DNA of 5,353 bases, taken from positions 1 to 5,353 of the forward strand of contig CAZHBH010000099.1 in the NCBI GenBank assembly GCA_964530525.1, written 5' to 3'. The notes under the pieces are model-generated. The model did no database searches. It was given only the letters and a program-made list of their open reading frames with translations, and had not been told where the DNA came from. Positions within the stretch are counted from its first letter, which is position 1. Each line of letters begins with the position of its first letter. Made by a program: the position numbers and the translations under genes. This document shows, piece after piece, positions 1 through 4,549 of this stretch. This stretch comes from CAYNQN01 sp964530525. Its GTDB lineage: Bacteria; Actinomycetota; Acidimicrobiia; Acidimicrobiales; Acidimicrobilacustridaceae.

Positions 1-41
1 GTCCCCCATATGTGGGGGTATGGGGGTATCCCCCCTATATG
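1..41. repeat. Alternating C/G-tract inverted repeats at left edge
   Basis: CCCCCA (3-8) and TGGGGG (13-18) form a perfect 6-bp inverted repeat around the tetraloop TATG. A second element pairs GGGGG (22-26) with CCCCC (30-34), and it is flanked by the outer inverted pair CATAT (7-11) / ATATG (37-41). The two foldings are mutually exclusive in part. The element lies about 100 bases downstream of the HNH gene in the direction of transcription. It could be a transcription terminator, a terminase (cos/pac-side) recognition element or a protein-binding site; none can be chosen from the sequence alone. There is no T-run typical of an intrinsic terminator. The element may continue beyond the window. 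Confidence 0.5.
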
Positions 42-146
42 TCCGAATTTACGGAGGGTGAGTGTCTTCCCAGGTCACAAGCGAACTTCATCGCCTGCGA
101 GGTTGCAGTCAGCGTCGTGATGCGACAGCGTGAGGCGACCGTCTGG

Positions 147-539
147 TTACCTGGCCTGGTTCCATCCGCCTGGCTGGTGCTGCGCTGTCTGCCATCCGTG
201 GCATGAGGCGCATAGGCCGCGGCCGTGGGCGGGGTCGTTGGGGTCCATGCCTCGTGCTACGAGTTCTCGCCTGTCGAGCGGCCAGTGGTCGGCGACGGTT
301 GAGGGTTCGGGGCATGGCTGCCCGTGGTGGGCTGGGTGGTCTGGGGTGCACTGGCATTGTGGGTCGCGGCGGAGGACGCCTGGCCTGAACCTGCTCTCGT
401 GGCGCCCGTCGTATCCGCGTTGGCGTGCGGTGCCCCTCTTGCGGTCGGCTGCTGCTCGATGCTGGGGGCAGTGTGAGCGTCCTGCCGGTACGGGTTCGGG
501 GCAGCCGGGGGTGGGGCAGGGGTGCATGGCGCGGGGCAC
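147..539 (-). CDS. HNH endonuclease, phage type
   Basis: Small HNH-family nuclease, 130 aa from a GTG start. The family nicks or cleaves DNA using a beta-beta-alpha metal site; in phages it commonly lies beside the terminase genes and assists packaging. Numbered from the in-frame ATG at 527: an N-terminal Cys cluster (C4, C9, C20, H23); an Arg-rich stretch ending in RGY (about 29-39); Cys pair C58/C60; the core VADH (78-81), which supplies the catalytic His in the family; and CASCH (106-110). The usual Asn of the family's NLQxLC motif is not in register (the sequence here is GRGLCASCH), so the active site is divergent. I chose GTG at 539 because GGAGG (549-545) is 5 bases upstream and the upstream TAG stop shares one base with it (TAGTG). 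ATG 527 would be 17 bases from that site. The gene ends with TAA. Family assignment is fairly sure; activity is not. Confidence 0.8.
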   Translation of the reverse strand: MPRAMHPCPTPGCPEPVPAGRSHCPQHRAAADRKRGTARQRGYDGRHESRFRPGVLRRDPQCQCTPDHPAHHGQPCPEPSTVADHWPLDRRELVARGMDPNDPAHGRGLCASCHGWQTAQHQPGGWNQAR

Positions 540-1867
540 TAGTGCCTCCGGCGGTGCCCGGTGGGGACGTCGAGGGCGAGCCCGGGGTGGCGGGTCCAGT
601 CGATGTCGAGTGCCGACCCCGGATGGTGGGTGTGTGCCCTGCGGTTGCCGCCTTGGCCGTGGCCGATGAGGGAGGCGGTGTCGCGGTGGTCGGCGAGTGA
701 GGGGTGGGTGTACCAGGTGCGCCAGCCGATGATGTCCCGGTAGTACTGGCCGATGCGCATGTCGTAGTTGGTGCGTGCCCTGTTGGGGTGGGAGCACCAG
801 TCGAGCATGCCGGGGATGGTGTGGACGGGGGCGGCGATGGCGACACCCCAGTTCAATGACCAGGTGTGGAGCCAGGTGTGGCCGTGTTTCTCGGCTGCGG
901 TGATGGCTCTGCGGACGTTGCGCTGATCTGGGCGGCCGGTCCCGGTGTAGGCGGAGACGATGCCGTCGGGTCCGAGTTCGGTGAGGGCCGCTTCGAGGCC
1001 GGCGAGTATGTCGGCGCAGACGGTGGCGTCGTCTTGGATGACGAGGTGCCAGTCTGCGGTCGGGTCGTGGAGTTCCCATGCTGCACGTCCGGTGGCCCAC
1101 CGTCGCTGAGGATCAGGGGAGGGTTCGGGGTTGGGGTCCCAGGCGACCGGGACGTCACGGTCGAGCATGGCCTGGAGTTCTTCGACCTGCTCTTTGCGGG
1201 TGGGGTGGGCCATGATCGCGGCGGACAGACGCAACGGGGGGCGCTCCTCTCGGGTGAACACGAACGTCGGGGTGTTGCACAGCTGGCCGGCGCACCGGTA
1301 CCCGGACGGCAGCACGGCGGCGATCTGGTCGGGGTTGCCTTCGGCGTAGATGACGGGCGACTGTTCGTCGATGAGCCGCTTCGCTCCTTCGAGGACTTGG
1401 GTGGCCATGCCTTCCACGTCGACCTTCAGGAGTCGCACGTCGGTGAGGTTGAGGGAGTCGAGGGTGATGACCTGTATGGGGCCGTCGCCGATGGCGAGCC
1501 TGGTGGCTCCGGTGTTGCCTCTCCGGGTGACGGCGATGCTCGCGGTACTGAGGTGAGCGCCGGCCGCGGCCTGGACGGCCCGGATGTTCCCGGGGTTGGC
1601 GTCGATGGTGCGTGTGAGGCGCTGGTAGGTGTCGGGGTTGGGCTCGAGTGCGATGACGTCGAGGCCCATCGCGAGGGCGAACCAGAGTGAGTGTCCGCCG
1701 ATGTGGGCGCCGACGTCGACCGCGAGGCCGGGGCCGTGGACGCGCTGCCGGGCGTCGTCGAGGAGGTCCCGTTCGTACCAGCGTCCTCGGGCGTAGTGGG
1801 CGCCGATGTGGTCGGTGGGGTCGGCGTCGATGTGCGCGGTCCCGCCGGGGTAGTCGACGGTCAGCAT
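539..1867 (-). CDS. FkbM-family methyltransferase fused to a glycosyltransferase domain
   Basis: Two-domain protein of 442 aa. Residues 1-205 are an FkbM-type SAM-dependent methyltransferase, a family that O-methylates sugars and other hydroxyls. Visible are the SAM-binding loop VDVGAHIGGHS (50-60), the acidic LEPNPD (74-79), and the FkbM signature LLKVDVEGM with VLEGA (146-162), then YAEGN (174-178). After a short linker (TREERPP, 205-211), residues 212-about 425 resemble the stand-alone glycosyltransferases of actinophages: start RLSAAIMAHPTRK, a QDD motif (278-280) as likely metal/nucleotide-sugar site, LNWG (338-341), and the C-terminal PSLADHRD...SLIGHG segment (389-403). The ATG at 1867 is preceded by GGAGG with 4-base spacing, and this site overlaps the TAG stop of the upstream GT32 gene. 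The reading frame stays open 5' of 1867, but that part is an Arg/Pro-rich shadow of the GT32 gene. A likely role, inferred only, is building and methylating a glycan on phage virion proteins. Confidence 0.85.
   Translation of the reverse strand: MLTVDYPGGTAHIDADPTDHIGAHYARGRWYERDLLDDARQRVHGPGLAVDVGAHIGGHSLWFALAMGLDVIALEPNPDTYQRLTRTIDANPGNIRAVQAAAGAHLSTASIAVTRRGNTGATRLAIGDGPIQVITLDSLNLTDVRLLKVDVEGMATQVLEGAKRLIDEQSPVIYAEGNPDQIAAVLPSGYRCAGQLCNTPTFVFTREERPPLRLSAAIMAHPTRKEQVEELQAMLDRDVPVAWDPNPEPSPDPQRRWATGRAAWELHDPTADWHLVIQDDATVCADILAGLEAALTELGPDGIVSAYTGTGRPDQRNVRRAITAAEKHGHTWLHTWSLNWGVAIAAPVHTIPGMLDWCSHPNRARTNYDMRIGQYYRDIIGWRTWYTHPSLADHRDTASLIGHGQGGNRRAHTHHPGSALDIDWTRHPGLALDVPTGHRRRH
545..549 (-). 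promoter_or_regulatory. Ribosome binding site that selects the GTG start of the HNH gene
   Basis: GGAGG lies inside the last codons of the upstream FkbM-glycosyltransferase gene, 5 bases before GTG (539-537) and 17 bases before ATG (527). The spacing favours the GTG start and implies translational coupling through the TAGTG stop/start junction. Confidence 0.65.
1244..1251 (-). promoter_or_regulatory. Shine-Dalgarno-like tract at the methyltransferase/glycosyltransferase junction
   Basis: GAGAGGAG (1251-1244), encoding part of the linker, lies 9 bases upstream of an in-frame TTG at 1234-1232 (Leu212). Initiation there would give a 231-aa protein starting MRLSAAIMAHPTRK, close to the N-terminus expected of a stand-alone phage glycosyltransferase. 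It could be a relic of two genes that fused, or a working internal start. TTG is a weak start codon, so function is uncertain. Confidence 0.35.
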
Positions 1868-1871
1868 GGGG

Positions 1872-1876
1872 CCTCC
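1872..1876 (-). promoter_or_regulatory. Ribosome binding site overlapping the GT32 stop codon
   Basis: The sequence TAGGAGG combines the TAG stop of the GT32 gene (1878-1876) with GGAGG, 4 bases before ATG 1867. This fixes the start of the FkbM-glycosyltransferase gene and suggests that terminating ribosomes reinitiate there. Confidence 0.75.
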
Positions 1877-2508
1877 TATGGGTGGCCGAGGCCGCGGAGG
1901 TCTCGCTGATGCTGCCAGTGGTGGACCACGTAGGCGTGCGGGTGAGACTCGGTGGAGAGTTCTGGGCGGTCCCAGGGGACGGGGTAGAAGACGCCCTGGT
2001 CGAGGAGGGTCACGTCGTGCCTGCGCCGCAGGAGCGGCGTGATCGCCTTCGGGCCGCTGAGCTTGTTCGCCTTGGCGGGCGCGTACTTGCGGGCGATGGC
2101 GGGGAGCGCGGCAATGATCTCCGCCAGCGCCGGGTGGCCTGCGGGCGAGGCGAGCACCGTGTTCCCGACCCATTTGCCCTGGACCTCCCAGCCCGCGACG
2201 AGCTGTCCCTCCGGGAGGAGCGGGCCGATCGGCTTCTGGCAGGTGGTGTCGAGGTCGGCGTAGATGCCGCCGTACCGGTGGAGGATCTCGTACCTGGCGA
2301 TGTCGGCCCGGTACTGGCCGACCGCGTCCGCCGGGACCAGGTCGGGGGCTCGGTCGTAGAGGTCTTGGTTGTCCAGGTCGAGCGCCGCTATGGCTTCGTC
2401 GTCCCACAGGAGGTAGTCCCAGTCGGGGTGCTGCTCACGCCAGGTGGCGGCCATGCGGTCGAGATGCTTCGGGCGGGGTGGTCCGACCCAGATCTGGTGG
2501 AGGATCAT
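1876..2508 (-). CDS. GT32-like (OCH1/capsular-type) glycosyltransferase with DXD motif
   Basis: Predicted nucleotide-sugar-dependent glycosyltransferase, 210 aa, cytoplasmic (no signal peptide or membrane segment seen). The N-terminus ILHQIWVGPP (2-11) is the typical IPKxIHQIWxG start of the family. Residues 68-87 carry the signature RADIARYEILHRYGGIYADL, ending in the metal-binding DLD (85-87). Further family-like positions are GNTVLASPAGHP (115-126), SGPKAITPLL (151-160) and the C-terminal HHW (196-198). The length is about right for a minimal enzyme of this group. The ATG at 2508 overlaps the upstream TGA by four bases (ATGA); a weak AGGGA lies upstream, so translation probably depends on coupling. 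The gene immediately downstream adds a second glycosyltransferase domain and a methyltransferase, suggesting one pathway. Donor sugar and acceptor cannot be read from the sequence. Confidence 0.88.
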   Translation of the reverse strand: MILHQIWVGPPRPKHLDRMAATWREQHPDWDYLLWDDEAIAALDLDNQDLYDRAPDLVPADAVGQYRADIARYEILHRYGGIYADLDTTCQKPIGPLLPEGQLVAGWEVQGKWVGNTVLASPAGHPALAEIIAALPAIARKYAPAKANKLSGPKAITPLLRRRHDVTLLDQGVFYPVPWDRPELSTESHPHAYVVHHWQHQRDLRGLGHP

Positions 2509-2576
2509 TCGCCGTCCCTGTGGATGGGGCAGGCGTCCCAGCCGTCAGGCAGGGTGCAGTACGGGCAGGGCTCCAT
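2505..2576 (-). CDS. Possible nested 23-aa Cys-rich microprotein (in-frame internal start)
   Basis: An ATG at 2576 (Met64 of the 86-aa protein) is preceded by AGGAGGAGG, with its last GGAGG ending 5 bases before the start. This is a better ribosome binding site than the one for the full-length gene. Initiation here would give a 23-residue peptide starting MEPCPYC and ending CPIHRDGE, holding CxxC and CxxH pairs. Alternatively the purine run is only the Glu-Glu codons of the longer protein, or a trace of a former separate gene now fused. Confidence 0.35.
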   Translation of the reverse strand: MEPCPYCTLPDGWDACPIHRDGE

Positions 2577-2765
2577 GCTGGCCTCCTCCTGTTCCCTCGC
2601 ATCGAGAGCGTGGTGGCTGATGAGCCAGCCCATCGACCCGTCCTCGCGGGGGACGGGCTCGACCGTGGGGCCGCAGACGCAGTCGTTGGGGTCGTGTTCG
2701 ATGAGGTCTCGGAGGGGGTGGACGTGGACGTCGCCGTCGTCGAGCCGGATCGCCTCCCAGCTCAT
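2505..2765 (-). CDS. Small Cys-rich protein of unknown function (actinophage type)
   Basis: 86 aa, acidic, function unknown. I recognise the first part (about 1-57: MSWEAIRLDDGDVHVHPLRD, then CVC at 29-31 and VPREDG...GWLISHHALD) as a type of short hypothetical protein seen in Streptomyces and their phages, but no role is known to me. The last 23 residues form a separate-looking mini-domain with C67, C70, C79 and H82, spaced like a zinc knuckle. The ATG at 2765 overlaps the upstream TGA by four bases (ATGA). An in-frame ATG ten codons further upstream (2795) exists, but it would run far into the preceding gene. The gene sits between the DNA-binding protein and GT32 genes and ends in ATGA overlap with the latter. 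Confidence 0.75.
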   Translation of the reverse strand: MSWEAIRLDDGDVHVHPLRDLIEHDPNDCVCGPTVEPVPREDGSMGWLISHHALDAREQEEASMEPCPYCTLPDGWDACPIHRDGE

Positions 2766-3010
2766 GCCGGGGCCAGCTCGGTTCGTTGTGACCATTCTGA
2801 TTCGCGCGTGTCGTATTCGGCGCGTTGGAGGTCGCGGAGCCAGTAGCGGGCGGCGTTGTGGCGGCCCTTGTGGTCGACGGGTTTGATGGTCTGGTGGTTG
2901 CCGTCGCGGTCGTACCAGCCGCGGCGTGCCCAGGAGGCGACGGTGGTGCGTGGTCGGCCGAGGTAGGGGGCGGCGTCAGAGATGGTGATGGGGCACGGTT
3001 CGGGTTCCAT
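2762..3010 (-). CDS. Small helix-turn-helix (MerR/excisionase-like) DNA-binding protein
   Basis: 82 aa, basic in the middle. PITISDAAPYLGRPRTTVASWARRGWYD (7-34) fits a winged-helix DNA-binding domain: a first helix with AAPYLG, a recognition helix RTTVASWARRG, then a wing (GNHQTIKPVDHKGRHN, 37-52) and a final RYWLRDLQRAE helix (55-65). Such proteins act in phages as small transcription regulators or, in integrating elements, as recombination directionality factors. No integrase is visible here, so a regulator is the safer reading. The ATG at 3010 has AGGGGG six bases upstream and follows a leader with a candidate promoter, making it the first gene of the block that runs on to the glycosyltransferases and HNH gene. 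Its TGA overlaps the next ATG. Confidence 0.8.
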   Translation of the reverse strand: MEPEPCPITISDAAPYLGRPRTTVASWARRGWYDRDGNHQTIKPVDHKGRHNAARYWLRDLQRAEYDTRESEWSQRTELAPA

Positions 3011-3030
3011 GCTGCACCCCCTATGTACGA

Positions 3031-3059
3031 CGAAAGCCCCGCTGTGAGCAGGGCTTTCG
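3031..3059. terminator. Terminator-like hairpin in the leader of the HTH gene
   Basis: CGAAAGCCC (3031-3039) and GGGCTTTCG (3051-3059) are perfectly complementary over 9 bp, with an 11-base loop that can add a GC/GC pair. On the plus strand the stem is followed within a few bases by TTGTTTTT (3064-3071), the arrangement of an intrinsic terminator, although no plus-strand gene ends here. On the minus strand it is followed by no U-run and would lie in the 5' leader of the HTH gene, about 20 bases before the start. It could block antisense or read-through transcription, or fold as a leader element. Confidence 0.55.
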
Positions 3060-3084
3060 GTGCTTGTTTTTGAGCAGGGTTTTC
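3045..3084. repeat. 14-base direct repeat (one mismatch) between promoter and HTH gene
   Basis: TGAGCAGGGCTTTC (3045-3058) and TGAGCAGGGTTTTC (3071-3084) differ at one base and are 26 bases apart, start to start. The first copy is part loop, part right arm of the hairpin at 3031-3059. The pair could be operator half-sites for the neighbouring XRE or winged-helix protein, or a partial duplication of the hairpin arm. Confidence 0.6.
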
Positions 3085-3096
3085 TAAGGTGGCTCT

Positions 3097-3125
3097 ATTG
3101 TTGCACCTGGTAGAAGGATCGTCAA
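3097..3125 (-). promoter_or_regulatory. Candidate sigma70-type promoter for the HTH-to-HNH block
   Basis: TTGACG (3125-3120, five of six matches to TTGACA), a 17-base spacer, and AACAAT (3102-3097, four of six to TATAAT with the key A2 and T6). Predicted transcription start near 3090, leaving a leader of about 80 bases before ATG 3010. The XRE stop codon TGA (3124-3122) lies inside the -35 box, so the promoter is packed against the end of the upstream gene. Confidence 0.5.
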
Positions 3126-3607
3126 GTGTTTCGTTGTGATGCTGTACAACCTGTCCAGTCGTTTGCGTGGCGGATGTGGTCCATGTCGGCTCGGCGTCGC
3201 GATGCCGGGCGAGCGAGCCTCATGAATTTGCCCCACTGCTCCAGGGCCGCCGCGGCATCTTCATCTAGCCTCAACGGCCGCTGACCGTCCATCCATGCCC
3301 ACGCGGTAGCGGCGGCAACAGTCCCCCCGGTAGTGATGTCTACGCTCCCCTCCGTTTCGAGAGGGAGGAGAAGAGCAGACGGGTTGACGCCGAACACAAT
3401 GGCGAGTGCGACTAGGTCGTCAGCGTCTACCCGCCGTCGTCCAGCTTCGATGTTGGTGATCGATGATGCTGCGATCGGACGGCCGGCGGCCTCCAGCATC
3501 GCTGCCACCTCATAGGTTGACCACCCGAGGACGGTCCGGAGCCTGCGCACGTTGGAGGAGACATGGTTCCCGCTTGGCCCGGTCACGCGCTTCGGTTGCC
3601 CTGTCAT
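3122..3607 (-). CDS. XRE-family helix-turn-helix transcriptional regulator
   Basis: 161 aa, predicted DNA-binding regulator. The HTH domain covers about 18-82: NVRRLRTVLGWSTYEVAAML (19-38), then SSITNIEAGRRRVDADDLVALAIVFGVNPSALL, whose IxNIExGRRxVdaDDL core is characteristic of XRE/lambda-Cro folds. The tail (GGTVAAATAWAWMDGQRPL, 94-112, then an amphipathic stretch) resembles Streptomyces regulators of this kind. I chose ATG 3607 because it overlaps the upstream TGA (ATGA) and has GGAG six bases upstream; an in-frame ATG at 3619 would only add MEHR. Because the next promoter starts at this gene's stop codon, the protein is a natural candidate to regulate it. Whether it is an immunity repressor is not shown. 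Confidence 0.85.
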   Translation of the reverse strand: MTGQPKRVTGPSGNHVSSNVRRLRTVLGWSTYEVAAMLEAAGRPIAASSITNIEAGRRRVDADDLVALAIVFGVNPSALLLPLETEGSVDITTGGTVAAATAWAWMDGQRPLRLDEDAAAALEQWGKFMRLARPASRRRADMDHIRHANDWTGCTASQRNT

Positions 3608-4002
3608 TCGGTGCTCCATTCGGGGTTGTAGTCGGGGTGGTCGGAGTAGGCGGCGGCGAGGTGCCGCAGGGTCTCGCGGACGAAGTCGAGGTACATGCCT
3701 CCGGCGTACTTGTCCATCACGATGATGGAATTCTCCAGGATGGCCCGCTTGGCTTCGACCTCGCGGAGGACACGGGCGGGGTCGTGGCGGGCGATGTGGA
3801 CCGCTTTCGCCTCTTCGACCCATCCGGCGATCGTGCCGCCGTTGGAGACCCGGTATCCGCCGCTGTAGTTCTCCTCCTCGGGGCCCTCGGGGTAGACCTT
3901 CCAGGGCTCATCCATGAGGTCGTGGGCGGCTCGCGCGGTGGCCTCATCCTCGTCGAGCCGCGCGGCGATGAACTCGGTGATGGTCTGCTGCTCGGTCATC
4001 AT
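3604..4002 (-). CDS. DUF6221-like protein
   Basis: 132 aa, function unknown. Features that I associate with this actinobacterial/actinophage family are TITEFIAARLDEDE at the N-terminus, HIARHDPARVLREVEAKRAIL (69-89) in the middle, and a C-terminal LRHLAAAYSDHPDYNPEW (112-129). It is largely helical and acidic, with no signal peptide or membrane segment. Two adjacent start codons exist: ATG 4002 overlaps the upstream TGA (ATGA), but GAGG is only 2 bases away; ATG 3999 has a better 5-base spacing and loses only one Met. The frame is open further upstream, to 4164, but that part is an Arg-rich shadow of the preceding gene. Members often occur in several copies in Streptomyces genomes, so this may be host-derived cargo. 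Confidence 0.8.
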   Translation of the reverse strand: MMTEQQTITEFIAARLDEDEATARAAHDLMDEPWKVYPEGPEEENYSGGYRVSNGGTIAGWVEEAKAVHIARHDPARVLREVEAKRAILENSIIVMDKYAGGMYLDFVRETLRHLAAAYSDHPDYNPEWSTE

Positions 4003-4526
4003 GGCCTCGTGGAGGGCGCGTGACGGACATCGGCGATCCACATGCCGTCCACGTTGTAGCAGGGATTCAACGCCGTGACCTTGTATCGGGTACTCCCGCT
4101 CTCGTTGCTGAGGATCAGGTAATCGCCCTCGTTCGGAGGATTCCCGTCCCAGAACGCCGCCCATCCGGTCTGGCCGTCGTCACTGCTGCTCCACTCGTAG
4201 TGGGACCCCGTCTTGTCGATCTCGACGCCGGTCGCTTCCGGTTCGCTGGAGACCCGGAACCGGTCGAGGTAATCGTCTACGGCTTGCCGTTGTTCGGGGG
4301 TCCAGTGTTCGGCGTGGTACTCGACGATGAACGCTTCGCCGCTGCCGTCGGACCGAACTTCGGCTGGGGCTGGGGGTTGGGGGCTTCCGTGGAGCTGGTA
4401 GAACGTGGCGCGGTCGATGCCGATGCTGAGTTGGTTGGGGGTTCTGTCTGGGTCGAGGCCGAACGCTTCGATGAGCGCGAGCTTGTACGGCCGGAGTTCG
4501 GCTTCGAGTTGCTCGATGGTTGCCAT
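3999..4526 (-). CDS. Hypothetical protein, 175 aa
   Basis: I do not recognise a named family. It is acidic. The N-terminus (MATIEQLEAELRPYKLALIE) is a predicted helix or short coiled coil. A Pro-rich linker (49-56) follows, then a helical part around EHWTPEQRQAVDDYLDRFRV (73-92), and a beta-like C-terminal module (DYLILSNESGSTRYKV, 135-150, then NVDGMWIADVRHAP). No catalytic motif, signal peptide or membrane segment is visible. The start is ATG 4526; a weak AAAGG (4542-4538) lies 11 bases upstream, better placed for an out-of-frame ATG at 4533. Codon use and strand match the neighbours. It follows the zinc-ribbon gene after 23 bases and overlaps the DUF6221-like gene by four bases. Confidence 0.75.
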   Translation of the reverse strand: MATIEQLEAELRPYKLALIEAFGLDPDRTPNQLSIGIDRATFYQLHGSPQPPAPAEVRSDGSGEAFIVEYHAEHWTPEQRQAVDDYLDRFRVSSEPEATGVEIDKTGSHYEWSSSDDGQTGWAAFWDGNPPNEGDYLILSNESGSTRYKVTALNPCYNVDGMWIADVRHAPSTRP

Positions 4527-4549
4527 GGTTCATTGTACCTTTCTGCTGG

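Noticed and set aside
36..91. Possible 18-aa minus-strand peptide starting at 91 (MKFACDLGRHSPSVNSDI)
   Set aside because: Only a weak AGG two bases from the ATG, and third codon positions lack the G/C bias of the real genes.
540..1100. Upstream extension of the HNH frame
   Set aside because: Arg/His/Pro-rich shadow of the glycosyltransferase domain; a good ribosome binding site marks the GTG at 539.
866..1690. Long plus-strand open frame (274 aa) opposite the FkbM-glycosyltransferase
   Set aside because: Gly/Val/Asp-rich translation without motifs, entirely antisense to a gene with clear family motifs; typical of the third-position G/C bias in very GC-rich DNA.
1868..2407. N-terminal extension (180 codons) of the FkbM-glycosyltransferase frame
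   Set aside because: Arg/Pro-rich, overlaps the GT32 gene in another frame; the strong ribosome binding site and the FkbM domain start agree with ATG 1867.
1687..2886. Plus-strand open frame of 399 aa
   Set aside because: Covers three recognised minus-strand genes in antisense; Arg/Gly/Val-rich, no domain or ribosome binding support.
2762..3010. Reading the small HTH protein as an excisionase of an integrated element
   Set aside because: The fold would fit, but no integrase or attachment site is visible in the window, so only a DNA-binding role is claimed.
4003..4164. Upstream extension of the DUF6221-like frame
   Set aside because: Overlaps the 175-aa gene and reads as low-complexity Arg-rich sequence; coupled ATG codons at 4002/3999 fit the family N-terminus.
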